64,000 nucleotides of DNA, taken from contig JAGCOR010000020.1 in assembly GCA_017642585.1 (NCBI GenBank), positions 52,714 through 116,713 of the forward strand, read 5' to 3'. The DNA comes from Alphaproteobacteria bacterium. GTDB lineage: Bacteria; Pseudomonadota; Alphaproteobacteria; Rs-D84. Position 1 is the first letter of the stretch. Each line of letters begins with the position of its first letter. Below are positions 16,679 to 24,574 of the stretch, one piece after another. The position numbers and the translations under genes were made by a program. A model generated the notes under the pieces. The model was not told the origin of the DNA. It saw only the letters and a list, made by a program, of their open reading frames with translations, and did no database searches.

Positions 16679-18781
16679 TTATTCCTGGGTGGGTGCCACG
16701 GATTCGTTGGTATTTATTTCTGTTTCTTGGTCACTGAAAGGTTGTTCAATTGGGCTGTTTTCACCCGATTCTGCATTTTGTTCGGGATTGTGATATTTAT
16801 TTGATGGATCTTCGGCTTGTAATTCAGCTTGTTGCCTGCGCCATTCGTCTATATCCGGATTTTGTGCCTTGAATTGTTTGGCCGTAGACCAAGGTGTATC
16901 GTTCATAAACAAATAAAACAGTTCGCCCTGGGGATCGTCCGGGTTTGTTTCGTCTAACCTGATGATTGGACGAACAACATAAATATCTACATAGCATTCT
17001 GCGCCATTTTCATCTTGGAATTCATCAAGTTTATAGAAAAATTTTTCTGCGAAATCGGTTGCTTGCAAGAAAGCAGCATCATCATCGCCTGGGGATGTGG
17101 TATTGCCAAGCCACATTAACCACATGCCATAATTAACAACATTTTCTTGACCTTCCAGGTCATCAGCCGATAATAAACAGAACGGTTTAAATTCAATACC
17201 ATTTGAAAATTCTTTTGATGTGGTTGATGTTTGGTCATACATGTCGCCCAAGAAATTCAATGCGCCGTATAATAACCCTGCATCACGTTCAAATCTGGCC
17301 AATCGGGCGCCATTTTTCAATGTGGAATGGAATAACCAATCTTTGGCTTTTGCTGAAAAAGACCCCATTGTTGCGCGCGCAGCCTTGGCTGATTTATTTA
17401 GTGTTTTTGAACTTTTGCTTGCAGCACGCAACGTTTTGAAAGAGCGTGCAAAAATATTTCCAGTTTGTGGGCGTCTGAACGCGGTCAAATCTCTGCGATA
17501 TTTCATCACATCTGTCAAAGCCTTTGTTTCTTCTTTATATTTTGCAACATCTTTGTTGGTCTTTACCAAATCATCAGCTTTGTTTTGTAATGGTTTAATA
17601 GAATCTTTTAATGCTTTTTGTTGATCACGTAATTTATCTGCATTTTTTAAAGCATCAGATGTCATTTTTGGGTCAACTTTTTGCGATGCCTCTAAAATTT
17701 CTTTTGCTTCTTTTTCATATTTTGAAATATTTCTGCCAGATTTCTGGGCTTTTTCCATATTCTTCAAAGTGCGTTCATAACGTTCTGCATTTTTGATATT
17801 TTTTTCCAGTTTTGCAATATCGTCAGAATGTTGTGCGATTTGACGCGTTATTTGTGTATAATCTTTCACTTTGTCTACTTTGGATAAACTTTTGACAGAT
17901 TTCATTAGTCCTCTTGCTGCTTTGGTGGCCCTGCCCGATTTTGCAGCGATAATACCTGCTTCACCAATTCCCCAGGTTACGACAGTTATAATTATATCGG
18001 CTATGATTTCGGCGTACATAATCCATTCAAGGTTTATATCGCCAGCAACATAATAATCGTTGGAATCGTTTTCTATATCGACAACTTCATGTACGACCTG
18101 GTTAATTGTATCGCTGTTGTTTGCGAGAGCACTTCGGCTGGTGCAGTAATAACCCGAAGGATATATTGAATCAATATTGTCGACAATGTATTGCAATGAC
18201 ACCAGATTATTTTTGTCTTCGCCTACAAAATTGGACAACGAATCGTGTTCAACAACCATGATTGCGTACCATGCAGGATCGGTGTTTATATATGTTGCAG
18301 GATCGTTTTCATCCCCTATTTTTGGGTTTGGATTGTCGGTTGGCAAACTGCGCTTGGTGGACAATAATAATAACTGTTTAAGTATTTTTGGTGTTGTGCT
18401 GTAATTGATGGTAATTGTTCTGTCGTTAGACGGGAAAGTATAAATAATCGGTGAAAATACAACCGTTTCGTTATCGGCAACAGATGTTATTTCGGGGCAT
18501 TGTAAAATTTGTTCAAGCACCTCTGGGGACTGCATAGTGTTTTTTGCCCACATTCTTACATAATCTTCATCGTCATATTCTGTTACTTCGGAAGAATGGT
18601 CGTATAAGCTTTGTGCAAAAATTGCACAGGAACATTCTGTTGGGTGCTGTTGATTATATTCCATTAAAATTTCTTCAGTGGTTTTAAAACCCGGACCGAA
18701 ATTAATATTATCTGCATTTGCGGGGGTGTGCGAAATAAAGCAAGTAATTGTAAATAAAAACAATAAAAAATTTTTTATCAC
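16679..18781 (-). CDS. Large exported protein with hydrophobic hairpin and coiled coil, unknown
   Basis: The 700-residue protein starts at a GTG (18781) with a strong GAGGGAG Shine-Dalgarno. A signal peptide (IKNFLLFLFTITCFISHTPANA) comes first, then an N-terminal region containing ECSCAIFAQSL. A hydrophobic segment lies at about 255-290 (IMYAEIIADIIITVVTWGIGE). After it come a basic Lys/Ala-rich stretch, a long coiled coil (about 300-430), a C-terminal domain with CLLSADD and ECYVDIYVV, and an acidic Glu/Asn tail. The hydrophobic segment followed by basic and helical parts recalls the pre-toxin regions of polymorphic toxins, but no toxin domain is recognisable. It lies 48 bp after the preceding operon gene. 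Confidence 0.78.
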   Translation of the reverse strand: MIKNFLLFLFTITCFISHTPANADNINFGPGFKTTEEILMEYNQQHPTECSCAIFAQSLYDHSSEVTEYDDEDYVRMWAKNTMQSPEVLEQILQCPEITSVADNETVVFSPIIYTFPSNDRTITINYSTTPKILKQLLLLSTKRSLPTDNPNPKIGDENDPATYINTDPAWYAIMVVEHDSLSNFVGEDKNNLVSLQYIVDNIDSIYPSGYYCTSRSALANNSDTINQVVHEVVDIENDSNDYYVAGDINLEWIMYAEIIADIIITVVTWGIGEAGIIAAKSGRATKAARGLMKSVKSLSKVDKVKDYTQITRQIAQHSDDIAKLEKNIKNAERYERTLKNMEKAQKSGRNISKYEKEAKEILEASQKVDPKMTSDALKNADKLRDQQKALKDSIKPLQNKADDLVKTNKDVAKYKEETKALTDVMKYRRDLTAFRRPQTGNIFARSFKTLRAASKSSKTLNKSAKAARATMGSFSAKAKDWLFHSTLKNGARLARFERDAGLLYGALNFLGDMYDQTSTTSKEFSNGIEFKPFCLLSADDLEGQENVVNYGMWLMWLGNTTSPGDDDAAFLQATDFAEKFFYKLDEFQDENGAECYVDIYVVRPIIRLDETNPDDPQGELFYLFMNDTPWSTAKQFKAQNPDIDEWRRQQAELQAEDPSNKYHNPEQNAESGENSPIEQPFSDQETEINTNESVAPTQE

Positions 18782-18829
18782 AAATTTACTCCCTCGCCAT
18801 CACGTTTTGAAAATTGTGAATTGAAATTT

Positions 18830-19834
18830 TTAACCGATATTATAAGGCCCGGCTAAGATTTGGACTCTATCCTTTTGCTCAATTTCATAAGAGGCAACAT
18901 AAATTATTCCTGCTGTGACGGCCGCGATACCCCCGATAATCCATCCCACAGGGCCAGAAGCAGCTAAGCCCACGATGACACCAGCCGCAGCCCCGCCACC
19001 AAGAGAGAACAAAACAGCAGAATCTCTGTCGGATGATTCTGATTCCTGTAAATCTATGGCGACCAGATAAACACCCAAATTTTGACCGCTGCATGATTTT
19101 CCATTTAAGTTTCGTGCAAAAGCTTCTGTTTTTTGAACTGCGGTTTTCAGATTTGTATAAACTACCAATTCTTCAACGGTTGACATAGTTTTTTCCATTA
19201 TGACCAATCCCGGAAAAACGCGACGACGGTTGCCTTCTGGAAAATCAAGGAAGAATTCATTACTGCTGCCACCGAATTCACTGAAAACTGCCTGACCTGC
19301 AGCATTGACCGCTGCACTGTCGGATAACCATAATGTTGGGTTGTGGGCGGAACAGGACTTGGAAAAGAAATAATCAGTTTGAGGCGTATCAGATAACAGC
19401 ATGGTGTTGCCAGGTTCTGGCGCTTTATCTTTTTTCATGACCATTATCGCCATACGAGTAGTTGGATATTCAAACATAGTATCTATGCTGAAATCAAAAG
19501 CATATTTTTTACCATTGTGTGTGAAAGGAAGTGTGCCACGTTGAACATTGGTTTGTATTATTCGTATCAAACTGGACATGGGACATTTTGTGAGAAACAG
19601 ACCAGCAATAGCAGTATAAATTTCTGCTTTTTTGACCTGGACCATATCATTTGTTATTTCAGCCGAATCATCAACTTCTTTGAAAATACCTTTTGTTTTA
19701 TCAAACAACAAATTTTGCCATGATTCAGCACTGGTATCCTCTGGATTTGTGATTGTTGTTATACAATCACTTAACACGTCTGCATGACATGGAAAAACGA
19801 ACAAAGCAAAAATAATTAACAATACTTTTTTCAT
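18830..19834 (-). CDS. Exported protein with C-terminal glycine-rich membrane hairpin, unknown
   Basis: The 334-residue protein has a signal peptide (MKKVLLIIFALFVFPCHA) and a mature domain with four or more Cys (LSDCI, TKCPM, KSCSA, KSCSG). Near the C-terminus, at about 278-317, is a Gly/Ala-rich hydrophobic hairpin (FSLGGGAAAGVIVGLAASG, then VGWIIGGIAAVTAGIIYVA). The hairpin has GxxxG-type spacing, suitable for membrane insertion or oligomerisation. The start overlaps the preceding gene stop by 4 nt (ATGA), so translation is probably coupled. Unknown family. The segment TTRMAIMVMKKD loosely resembles DPAWYAIMVVEHD of the next protein. Confidence 0.75.
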   Translation of the reverse strand: MKKVLLIIFALFVFPCHADVLSDCITTITNPEDTSAESWQNLLFDKTKGIFKEVDDSAEITNDMVQVKKAEIYTAIAGLFLTKCPMSSLIRIIQTNVQRGTLPFTHNGKKYAFDFSIDTMFEYPTTRMAIMVMKKDKAPEPGNTMLLSDTPQTDYFFSKSCSAHNPTLWLSDSAAVNAAGQAVFSEFGGSSNEFFLDFPEGNRRRVFPGLVIMEKTMSTVEELVVYTNLKTAVQKTEAFARNLNGKSCSGQNLGVYLVAIDLQESESSDRDSAVLFSLGGGAAAGVIVGLAASGPVGWIIGGIAAVTAGIIYVASYEIEQKDRVQILAGPYNIG

Positions 19835-20718
19835 ATTCTAAACACTTTTGTATCCCCAGAGACATACTCTTCTTGTTGATTGCCACCGGAATTGTTTTGT
19901 TGATTTTGCTGTTGCTGGGTTTCTACTCTGGTTCTGTATGCAGCGCATTCTGGGGCATTTGCGTGTTCTGGACACCATTCGCCCTCTGATTTAATCTCTA
20001 TTGTTCTGTATGCACTTTTGCCAGCATATGGGGCATAACCTTCGGCTGCATTTGCCATACGCGCAGAAAAAGATAAATCTGCATATGTTGTAGGAAAAGC
20101 AACCGCGGACAGTGTCGAACTGTCCGCTGAATTTTGTTGCTGTAATTGTTGTAACTCCTGCGATCGTTCGTTTATTTCCTGTTGCCACTGCGGGGTTACC
20201 TGTTTATAAGGGTTCTGTATCTGGGGAACATTGTTATTCACAGGTGGTCCGTATACATTTTGATTTGGCGCGGTTGCCGTTGGAAATGCAACCTGTCTTG
20301 TCGGGGCATTATTTCCATATTGTGCAACATACGATTCGTACACGCCATCCAAATATCCAGAACACGCAGAAACATAATTATTTCCAGGCAAATTAGATAA
20401 TTGAACCATTATTGCAGGACGAATATCCGCCAATGATGTGTTTTTACAATTATCACGTGCCGCACATTGAACATATACCAATGATTGAACAACCTTGACA
20501 CAATCTTCGGTGTTTAAATCAGCACCCTGGACATATACAGGTTGTGGCATTTTTTGATTATATGGAGAATTCGGGGTCCAAAATGGATTTGTGGAATAAT
20601 GTTGAACGTTTTGTATCTGGCCGTAATTTGAAAACACCGGAGATGCAGCATTCGCAGAAAATATGCAAAATGCACCAATCACGGAAAATAATAAAAATTT
20701 CAGATGCTTTTTTATCAT
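19831..20718 (-). CDS. Exported Gln/Asn/Pro-rich protein, unknown
   Basis: The 295-residue protein has a signal peptide (MIKKHLKFLLFSVIGAFCIFSANA). A Cys-containing domain follows at about 70-140 (DCVKVVQSLVYVQCAARDNC, then SACSGYLDG). After it come a proline/asparagine-rich linker, a Gln-rich coiled stretch (ELQQLQQQNS) and a C-terminal EWCPEHANAPECAAY segment. The ATG at 20718 has an AAAAGGAAGG Shine-Dalgarno and is preferred over the upstream TTG. It lies 18 bp after the prepilin peptidase and overlaps the next gene. Composition suggests an extended, disulfide-containing surface or periplasmic protein. Confidence 0.75.
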   Translation of the reverse strand: MIKKHLKFLLFSVIGAFCIFSANAASPVFSNYGQIQNVQHYSTNPFWTPNSPYNQKMPQPVYVQGADLNTEDCVKVVQSLVYVQCAARDNCKNTSLADIRPAIMVQLSNLPGNNYVSACSGYLDGVYESYVAQYGNNAPTRQVAFPTATAPNQNVYGPPVNNNVPQIQNPYKQVTPQWQQEINERSQELQQLQQQNSADSSTLSAVAFPTTYADLSFSARMANAAEGYAPYAGKSAYRTIEIKSEGEWCPEHANAPECAAYRTRVETQQQQNQQNNSGGNQQEEYVSGDTKVFRI

Positions 20719-20736
20719 TCCTTCCTTTTCGTTCAA

Positions 20737-21198
20737 TTATATCAAAAATTGAATCATAATTAAAGATAAAAATCCACCCATCAAAAAGAAAGGTGCAAAA
20801 GGAACATATTTTTCATGATTCTTGTAACTCCACATAAGAGAAAATATACAAGACAAGGCCATTGCAACCGCCAAACCAAATGTTCCCAGCCATATACCGC
20901 CTGCCCCCAATAATTTGATATCGCCCATACCAATTGGTGGGGTCTTTTTGTTCTTTTGATAATGTTCAAAAATATACCCTATGATTAACCCCAAACAGTA
21001 ACCCGTGGAACCACCGATAACAGAATCTGCGATTGTAACAGGCCATGGGAAAAATGAAGTCAACAATAAACCTGCAAACATAAATGGAAACAGGTATATA
21101 TCCGGAATAAGTCTGTGCTTTAAATCCGAAGTTGACATGCGGTATGCACAAAAGGCACCACCGATTAAAAGTAAACAAAAAAATATATATGAAATCAT
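20737..21198 (-). CDS. Type A24 prepilin peptidase (CpaA/TadV-like, catalytic domain only)
   Basis: The 153-residue polytopic membrane aspartyl protease has the two family catalytic motifs, SDLKHRLIPD near the N-terminus and GMGDIKLLGA in the middle. It lacks the N-terminal methyltransferase domain of PilD, as in the CpaA/TadV short form. Family members cleave class III or related signal peptides of pilin-like proteins at the cytoplasmic face. The ATG at 21198 is chosen because AAGAGAG precedes it and the first helix starts immediately. It heads an operon of exported proteins, yet no recognisable pilin or pilus ATPase is in the window. Confidence 0.88.
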   Translation of the reverse strand: MISYIFFCLLLIGGAFCAYRMSTSDLKHRLIPDIYLFPFMFAGLLLTSFFPWPVTIADSVIGGSTGYCLGLIIGYIFEHYQKNKKTPPIGMGDIKLLGAGGIWLGTFGLAVAMALSCIFSLMWSYKNHEKYVPFAPFFLMGGFLSLIMIQFLI

Positions 21199-21208
21199 GT
21201 TTTCTCTC

Positions 21209-21258
21209 TTGCGTTTCGATTCGCTTTTATGATACAATTATATTAAATATAAAAACAA
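21209..21258. promoter_or_regulatory. Overlapping divergent promoters of gcrA and the prepilin-peptidase operon, with a GANTC site
   Basis: Plus strand: TTGCGT (21209-21214), 18 bp, TACAAT (21233-21238), leading into gcrA. Minus strand: TTGTTT (21253-21258), 18 bp, TATCAT (21229-21234), leading into the peptidase operon. The two -10 elements overlap by two bases, so the promoters probably compete. GATTC (21218-21222), a GANTC site, lies in the spacer of the gcrA promoter and near the start site of the other. Confidence 0.55.
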
Positions 21259-21271
21259 GGATTTTTTTAAG

Positions 21272-21886
21272 ATGAGTAAAGGCTGGGACAGCAATATGCT
21301 GAAAAAGTTAAAATCACTGATTGGCAAGGGCTTGTCAACCTCTGAAATGGGCAAAAAATTAGGCATGTCTAAAAATGCCGTTGTTGGTAAATTAAATCGT
21401 TTGGGTTGGAATCTTAAAGCGTCTGAACCTGCTGCTAAAAAACAGAAGGAAGAAAAAAAGTCAACAAAAACTGTTGCCAAAGCAACTGCAGATAAAAAAT
21501 CTAAACCTGCTAAGAAAGTTGTGGCGAAACCTGTTGCGAAAGCAAAAGTAACAAAAGCGCCAGCAAAAAAAGTAGCGGAAAAGAAACCAGCCAAGGTCGT
21601 GGTTACGCCAGCAAAAAAGAAAGTCGCTGAAAAAACACCGGTCAAAGAAAAACCTGTAATCAAGACAGCGTCTAAAAAGACCAAGAAAGATTTGGCTTTG
21701 CATGAATTGTTGATTCAACATGCTTTACAGATGGCAAATTTAAAACCGAATCAGTGTCGTTGGCCAATTGGTGATCCTGACTCTGATAATTTTCATTTCT
21801 GTGGTGAACCTGTTTTTTCGGGTAAACCATATTGCTATGAACATTGTCGTCAGGCATATCAATTAACACCGCCAAAGAAAAAATAA
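21272..21886 (+). CDS. gcrA: Cell-cycle transcriptional regulator GcrA
   Basis: The 204-residue protein has the GcrA N-terminal helix-turn-helix (GKGLSTSEMGKKLGMSKNAVVGKLNRLGW, residues about 17-45 in two stretches). A long Lys/Ala/Pro-rich linker follows (about 50-135), then the C-terminal domain with CRWPIGDP, FHFCGEP and CYEHC, which binds the sigma-70 domain in Caulobacter. GcrA is restricted to alphaproteobacteria and activates sigma-70 promoters carrying CcrM-methylated GANTC. AAGGA lies 9 nt upstream of the ATG. The next gene follows after 15 bp. Confidence 0.95.
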   Translation: MSKGWDSNMLKKLKSLIGKGLSTSEMGKKLGMSKNAVVGKLNRLGWNLKASEPAAKKQKEEKKSTKTVAKATADKKSKPAKKVVAKPVAKAKVTKAPAKKVAEKKPAKVVVTPAKKKVAEKTPVKEKPVIKTASKKTKKDLALHELLIQHALQMANLKPNQCRWPIGDPDSDNFHFCGEPVFSGKPYCYEHCRQAYQLTPPKKK

Positions 21887-21901
21887 AAAACGGGGGCATC
21901 A

Positions 21902-23938
21902 ATGATAGGCGAGAGAGAAAATATCACAAATGATACCGAATACGGAACATTGGTTATGCGTCCGTATGTCATAGAAGGTAACGAGATAAATGCATTTTAT
22001 GATGCCTCGGACGATTTGATTTTTGTGTTGGATAACACAATCAATTCTTATAAACCAAATGTGTTGTTGGTTATCAATCCTGATGGTGATAAAAAGTGGG
22101 ACGAAATATTATCTGGGGAATATGATGTAGATTTAGAAATGATTCGTCCAAAACAAGATAACAAATATCAAAAATTAGATATTGAATATTCCGGATTGTC
22201 GGTCTATGAAAATTTGATAAATGCTTATAATGCTGGCGATGGTTTGGAAGAACATTTGAATCAATTAAATATTTTGCGTGATTCTGCGGCCAGACACAGT
22301 GCTATGACCCGTTTGAATATCGCAAATGAAACAATCACTAAAACAAATGCTACAATTGTAAAAACTAAAGAAACAATCGTTAGATTGCAAGAACGTTTGA
22401 AAACTTTAAAGGCAAAATTATCCAGCCAGAAAAAAGAAATTGGTCGCGTTTCAACAAAACAATCTGCTGCTAAAATATTAAAGACAGAATCACAGATAGA
22501 AGCGACAAACGAAAAAATCAAACGTGCAAAGAAAAGATTAGATTCCGCACAAAAAAGATTGGAGACCGCAACTGTGGATGCAGAATTGGCCAGTGAATTG
22601 TTAAATCAACCTGCCCAGGAAATAAAAATGCCTGTAAAGACAAAACCTGTGGTTGTTGAACCAAAGGTGGCTGTTACACAAGCGGAAGAAATTGAAGACG
22701 ATGAAGAATTAGATGACGATTTTACTGATGAAGACGAAGAAATTACCGAAGAACAGGAAGAAGAAGTAAAGCCTTTGTTTGATACAGATCCAAATATCGT
22801 TGATGATGATATGGCATTTAAACCAATTTCATTTGAAGATTCTGTTGAAAAAACAGAAACCATTGAAGATAACGAACCAGAATTGGAAGAGCAAATCAAA
22901 GAATTGGAAGCAGAAACCCCTGCCCCTAAATTAGAATTTGATCCTGTGCCTGAACTGCCTTCGTTTACATCAACAGAAAATGTTTCAGAAGAATATGAAA
23001 CAACATTTGATACTAATGATAAACCAGTGTTAGATTCTATTATGCCTGTGCCTGACGAAGATAACAATTTGCAAAATGATTTCAAAATTGAAGAACAAGA
23101 ACACATTGATAATCTTGACCAGGTTGTAAATATGGAACCTCAAAAAACTATGCCGGCGGAAGATTTAATACGCCCTGTTCCACCTGCACCACAATCATTT
23201 AATGCACCAACAAATGTTGCACCGGTCAGACCTGTGGGTGACAATCAAACCGAAAGTTCAAAACCGACATTTGTGTATTATGTATTGTTGTTTATTTTGA
23301 TTGGGTTGTCTGTATTCACTTTGTGGTTATACCAGAAACATATGGGAACTGATAAAACTCCTGCTTTGACAGAAAATATTGTTGCAGTTGAAAAGACAGA
23401 ACAACCAAAGGTTGCAGAACCAGAACCAGTGGTGGAAAAAGTAGAAGTTGCACCGGTTGAGGAAGAATCTGCGTTCATAGACGAAGAACCAGAAGTTGTT
23501 CCAGAACCAAAGGTTGAAGAACCTGTCGCTGAGCCAGAACCCGAACCGGAACCCGAACCAGAAGAAGTTGAAGAAGATGAAGAACCAATAATTATCAATG
23601 CTGTGCCTGAACGTGTTTCAACATCTGGTGTTGTTCAAGAAGAAGAACCGGAAGAAGAACCAGCGGTTGTAGAGGTCAAAGAACCTGTGGTAAACAAACC
23701 TGTGTATGGCGCCAGCTCAAAACGCGACGATATGTTTGTTTATGACGGGGCAGAAGAAGCCGTAGAAGACGAAGGCCCACAGATTATTCATCAAGAAATT
23801 GTAATGGAAGAAGAAGTAACAACATATCCAGAAACAGACGAAGAAGAATATGTTGATGAAGAGTATGCCCAGGAAGATGAATTCTTTGATGAAGAAGAAG
23901 CAGCATACCAGGCCGAGATGGCAGAATATGAAGAATAA
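21902..23938 (+). CDS. Acidic coiled-coil single-pass membrane protein, unknown
   Basis: The 678-residue protein has no signal peptide. A folded N-terminal region (about 1-130) precedes a long coiled coil (about 140-235, with KTKETIVRLQERLKTLKAKL). Next comes an acidic linker (EDDEELDDDFTDEDEE), one membrane helix at about 457-477 (FVYYVLLFILIGLSVFTLWLY), and a very acidic Pro/Glu C-terminal domain of about 200 residues including EPEPEPEPEPEE. The topology is probably N-in, C-out. It follows gcrA by 15 bp and is likely co-transcribed, so an envelope or cell-cycle role is conceivable. I do not recognise the family. The terminator at 23944 closes the unit. Confidence 0.72.
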   Translation: MIGERENITNDTEYGTLVMRPYVIEGNEINAFYDASDDLIFVLDNTINSYKPNVLLVINPDGDKKWDEILSGEYDVDLEMIRPKQDNKYQKLDIEYSGLSVYENLINAYNAGDGLEEHLNQLNILRDSAARHSAMTRLNIANETITKTNATIVKTKETIVRLQERLKTLKAKLSSQKKEIGRVSTKQSAAKILKTESQIEATNEKIKRAKKRLDSAQKRLETATVDAELASELLNQPAQEIKMPVKTKPVVVEPKVAVTQAEEIEDDEELDDDFTDEDEEITEEQEEEVKPLFDTDPNIVDDDMAFKPISFEDSVEKTETIEDNEPELEEQIKELEAETPAPKLEFDPVPELPSFTSTENVSEEYETTFDTNDKPVLDSIMPVPDEDNNLQNDFKIEEQEHIDNLDQVVNMEPQKTMPAEDLIRPVPPAPQSFNAPTNVAPVRPVGDNQTESSKPTFVYYVLLFILIGLSVFTLWLYQKHMGTDKTPALTENIVAVEKTEQPKVAEPEPVVEKVEVAPVEEESAFIDEEPEVVPEPKVEEPVAEPEPEPEPEPEEVEEDEEPIIINAVPERVSTSGVVQEEEPEEEPAVVEVKEPVVNKPVYGASSKRDDMFVYDGAEEAVEDEGPQIIHQEIVMEEEVTTYPETDEEEYVDEEYAQEDEFFDEEEAAYQAEMAEYEE

Positions 23939-23943
23939 AATAA

Positions 23944-23967
23944 AAACCGCCGAAACGGCGGTTTTTT
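23944..23967. terminator. Bidirectional intrinsic terminator
   Basis: CCGCCG-AAA-CGGCGG is flanked by A- and T-tracts, between the gcrA unit and convergent acpS. Confidence 0.88.
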
Positions 23968-23981
23968 AATCTGTTATTTTT

Positions 23982-24359
23982 TTATTGTTTTTCAATCACT
24001 ACAACTGCTGCTGAATAATCATCTTGATCAGTTATAGATAACATAACATTTGCGTTTGGGCCCGCCAATTCTTTCAGTGCTGTTTTTGCCCCACCCGCAA
24101 TTACCAATTCAGGACGTCCCTTGTCGTCGTGTGAAACAGATATATCAGAAAAAGATATGTCATCGCTGAAACCTGTCCCCAATGCTTTCAAAGTGGCTTC
24201 ACGGGCGGCCCAGAAATTTGCCAGATGTTTTTCAGCGCGTGCACTGTCTTCATCTGCGTATTCTAATTCTTTCTTTGTGAAAATACGTTGTTTTTTAAAG
24301 GCAGACCAATCCAAGAATCTATCGCTTTCAACCAAATCAATTCCTATTCCGATAATCAT
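23982..24359 (-). CDS. acpS: Holo-[acyl-carrier-protein] synthase
   Basis: The 125-residue product transfers 4'-phosphopantetheine from CoA to apo-ACP. Family motifs are IGIGIDLVESDRF (Mg-binding Asp) and FWAAREATLKALGTGF (catalytic Glu and Lys region). The late motif usually reading S-I-S-H is SITDQDDYSAA here. The C-terminus VVVIEKQ fits the family. AAGGAAGG precedes the ATG at 24359. Length is typical. It stands alone between terminators. Confidence 0.92.
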   Translation of the reverse strand: MIIGIGIDLVESDRFLDWSAFKKQRIFTKKELEYADEDSARAEKHLANFWAAREATLKALGTGFSDDISFSDISVSHDDKGRPELVIAGGAKTALKELAGPNANVMLSITDQDDYSAAVVVIEKQ

Positions 24360-24574
24360 GTTAATCCTTCCTTTGTTTTGTTGTTATTCTTCGTTGGGAA
24401 TACTAATAATATTTGACCGATTCGTGCAAGCAAAAAATATAGTTATAAAAAAATTTATATTTTTATGGCGGATTCCAGTCGAAAACTATTTGATTTTTTA
24501 TCTTTTTATGATAATATTCCGGCGTATTGAGTAAGTAATCATTTTGTTAAATTAAATAACAAAAGGAGAATGTC

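Noticed and set aside
21238..21684. A 148-residue minus-strand frame opposite gcrA
   Set aside because: Phe/Ala/Thr-rich composition is the mirror of the Lys/Ala/Pro linker of gcrA. It has no Shine-Dalgarno and overlaps a clear gene.
22606..23106. A Ser-rich minus-strand frame
   Set aside because: It is the antisense of the Glu/Asp-rich part of the membrane protein behind gcrA; codon bias alone explains it.
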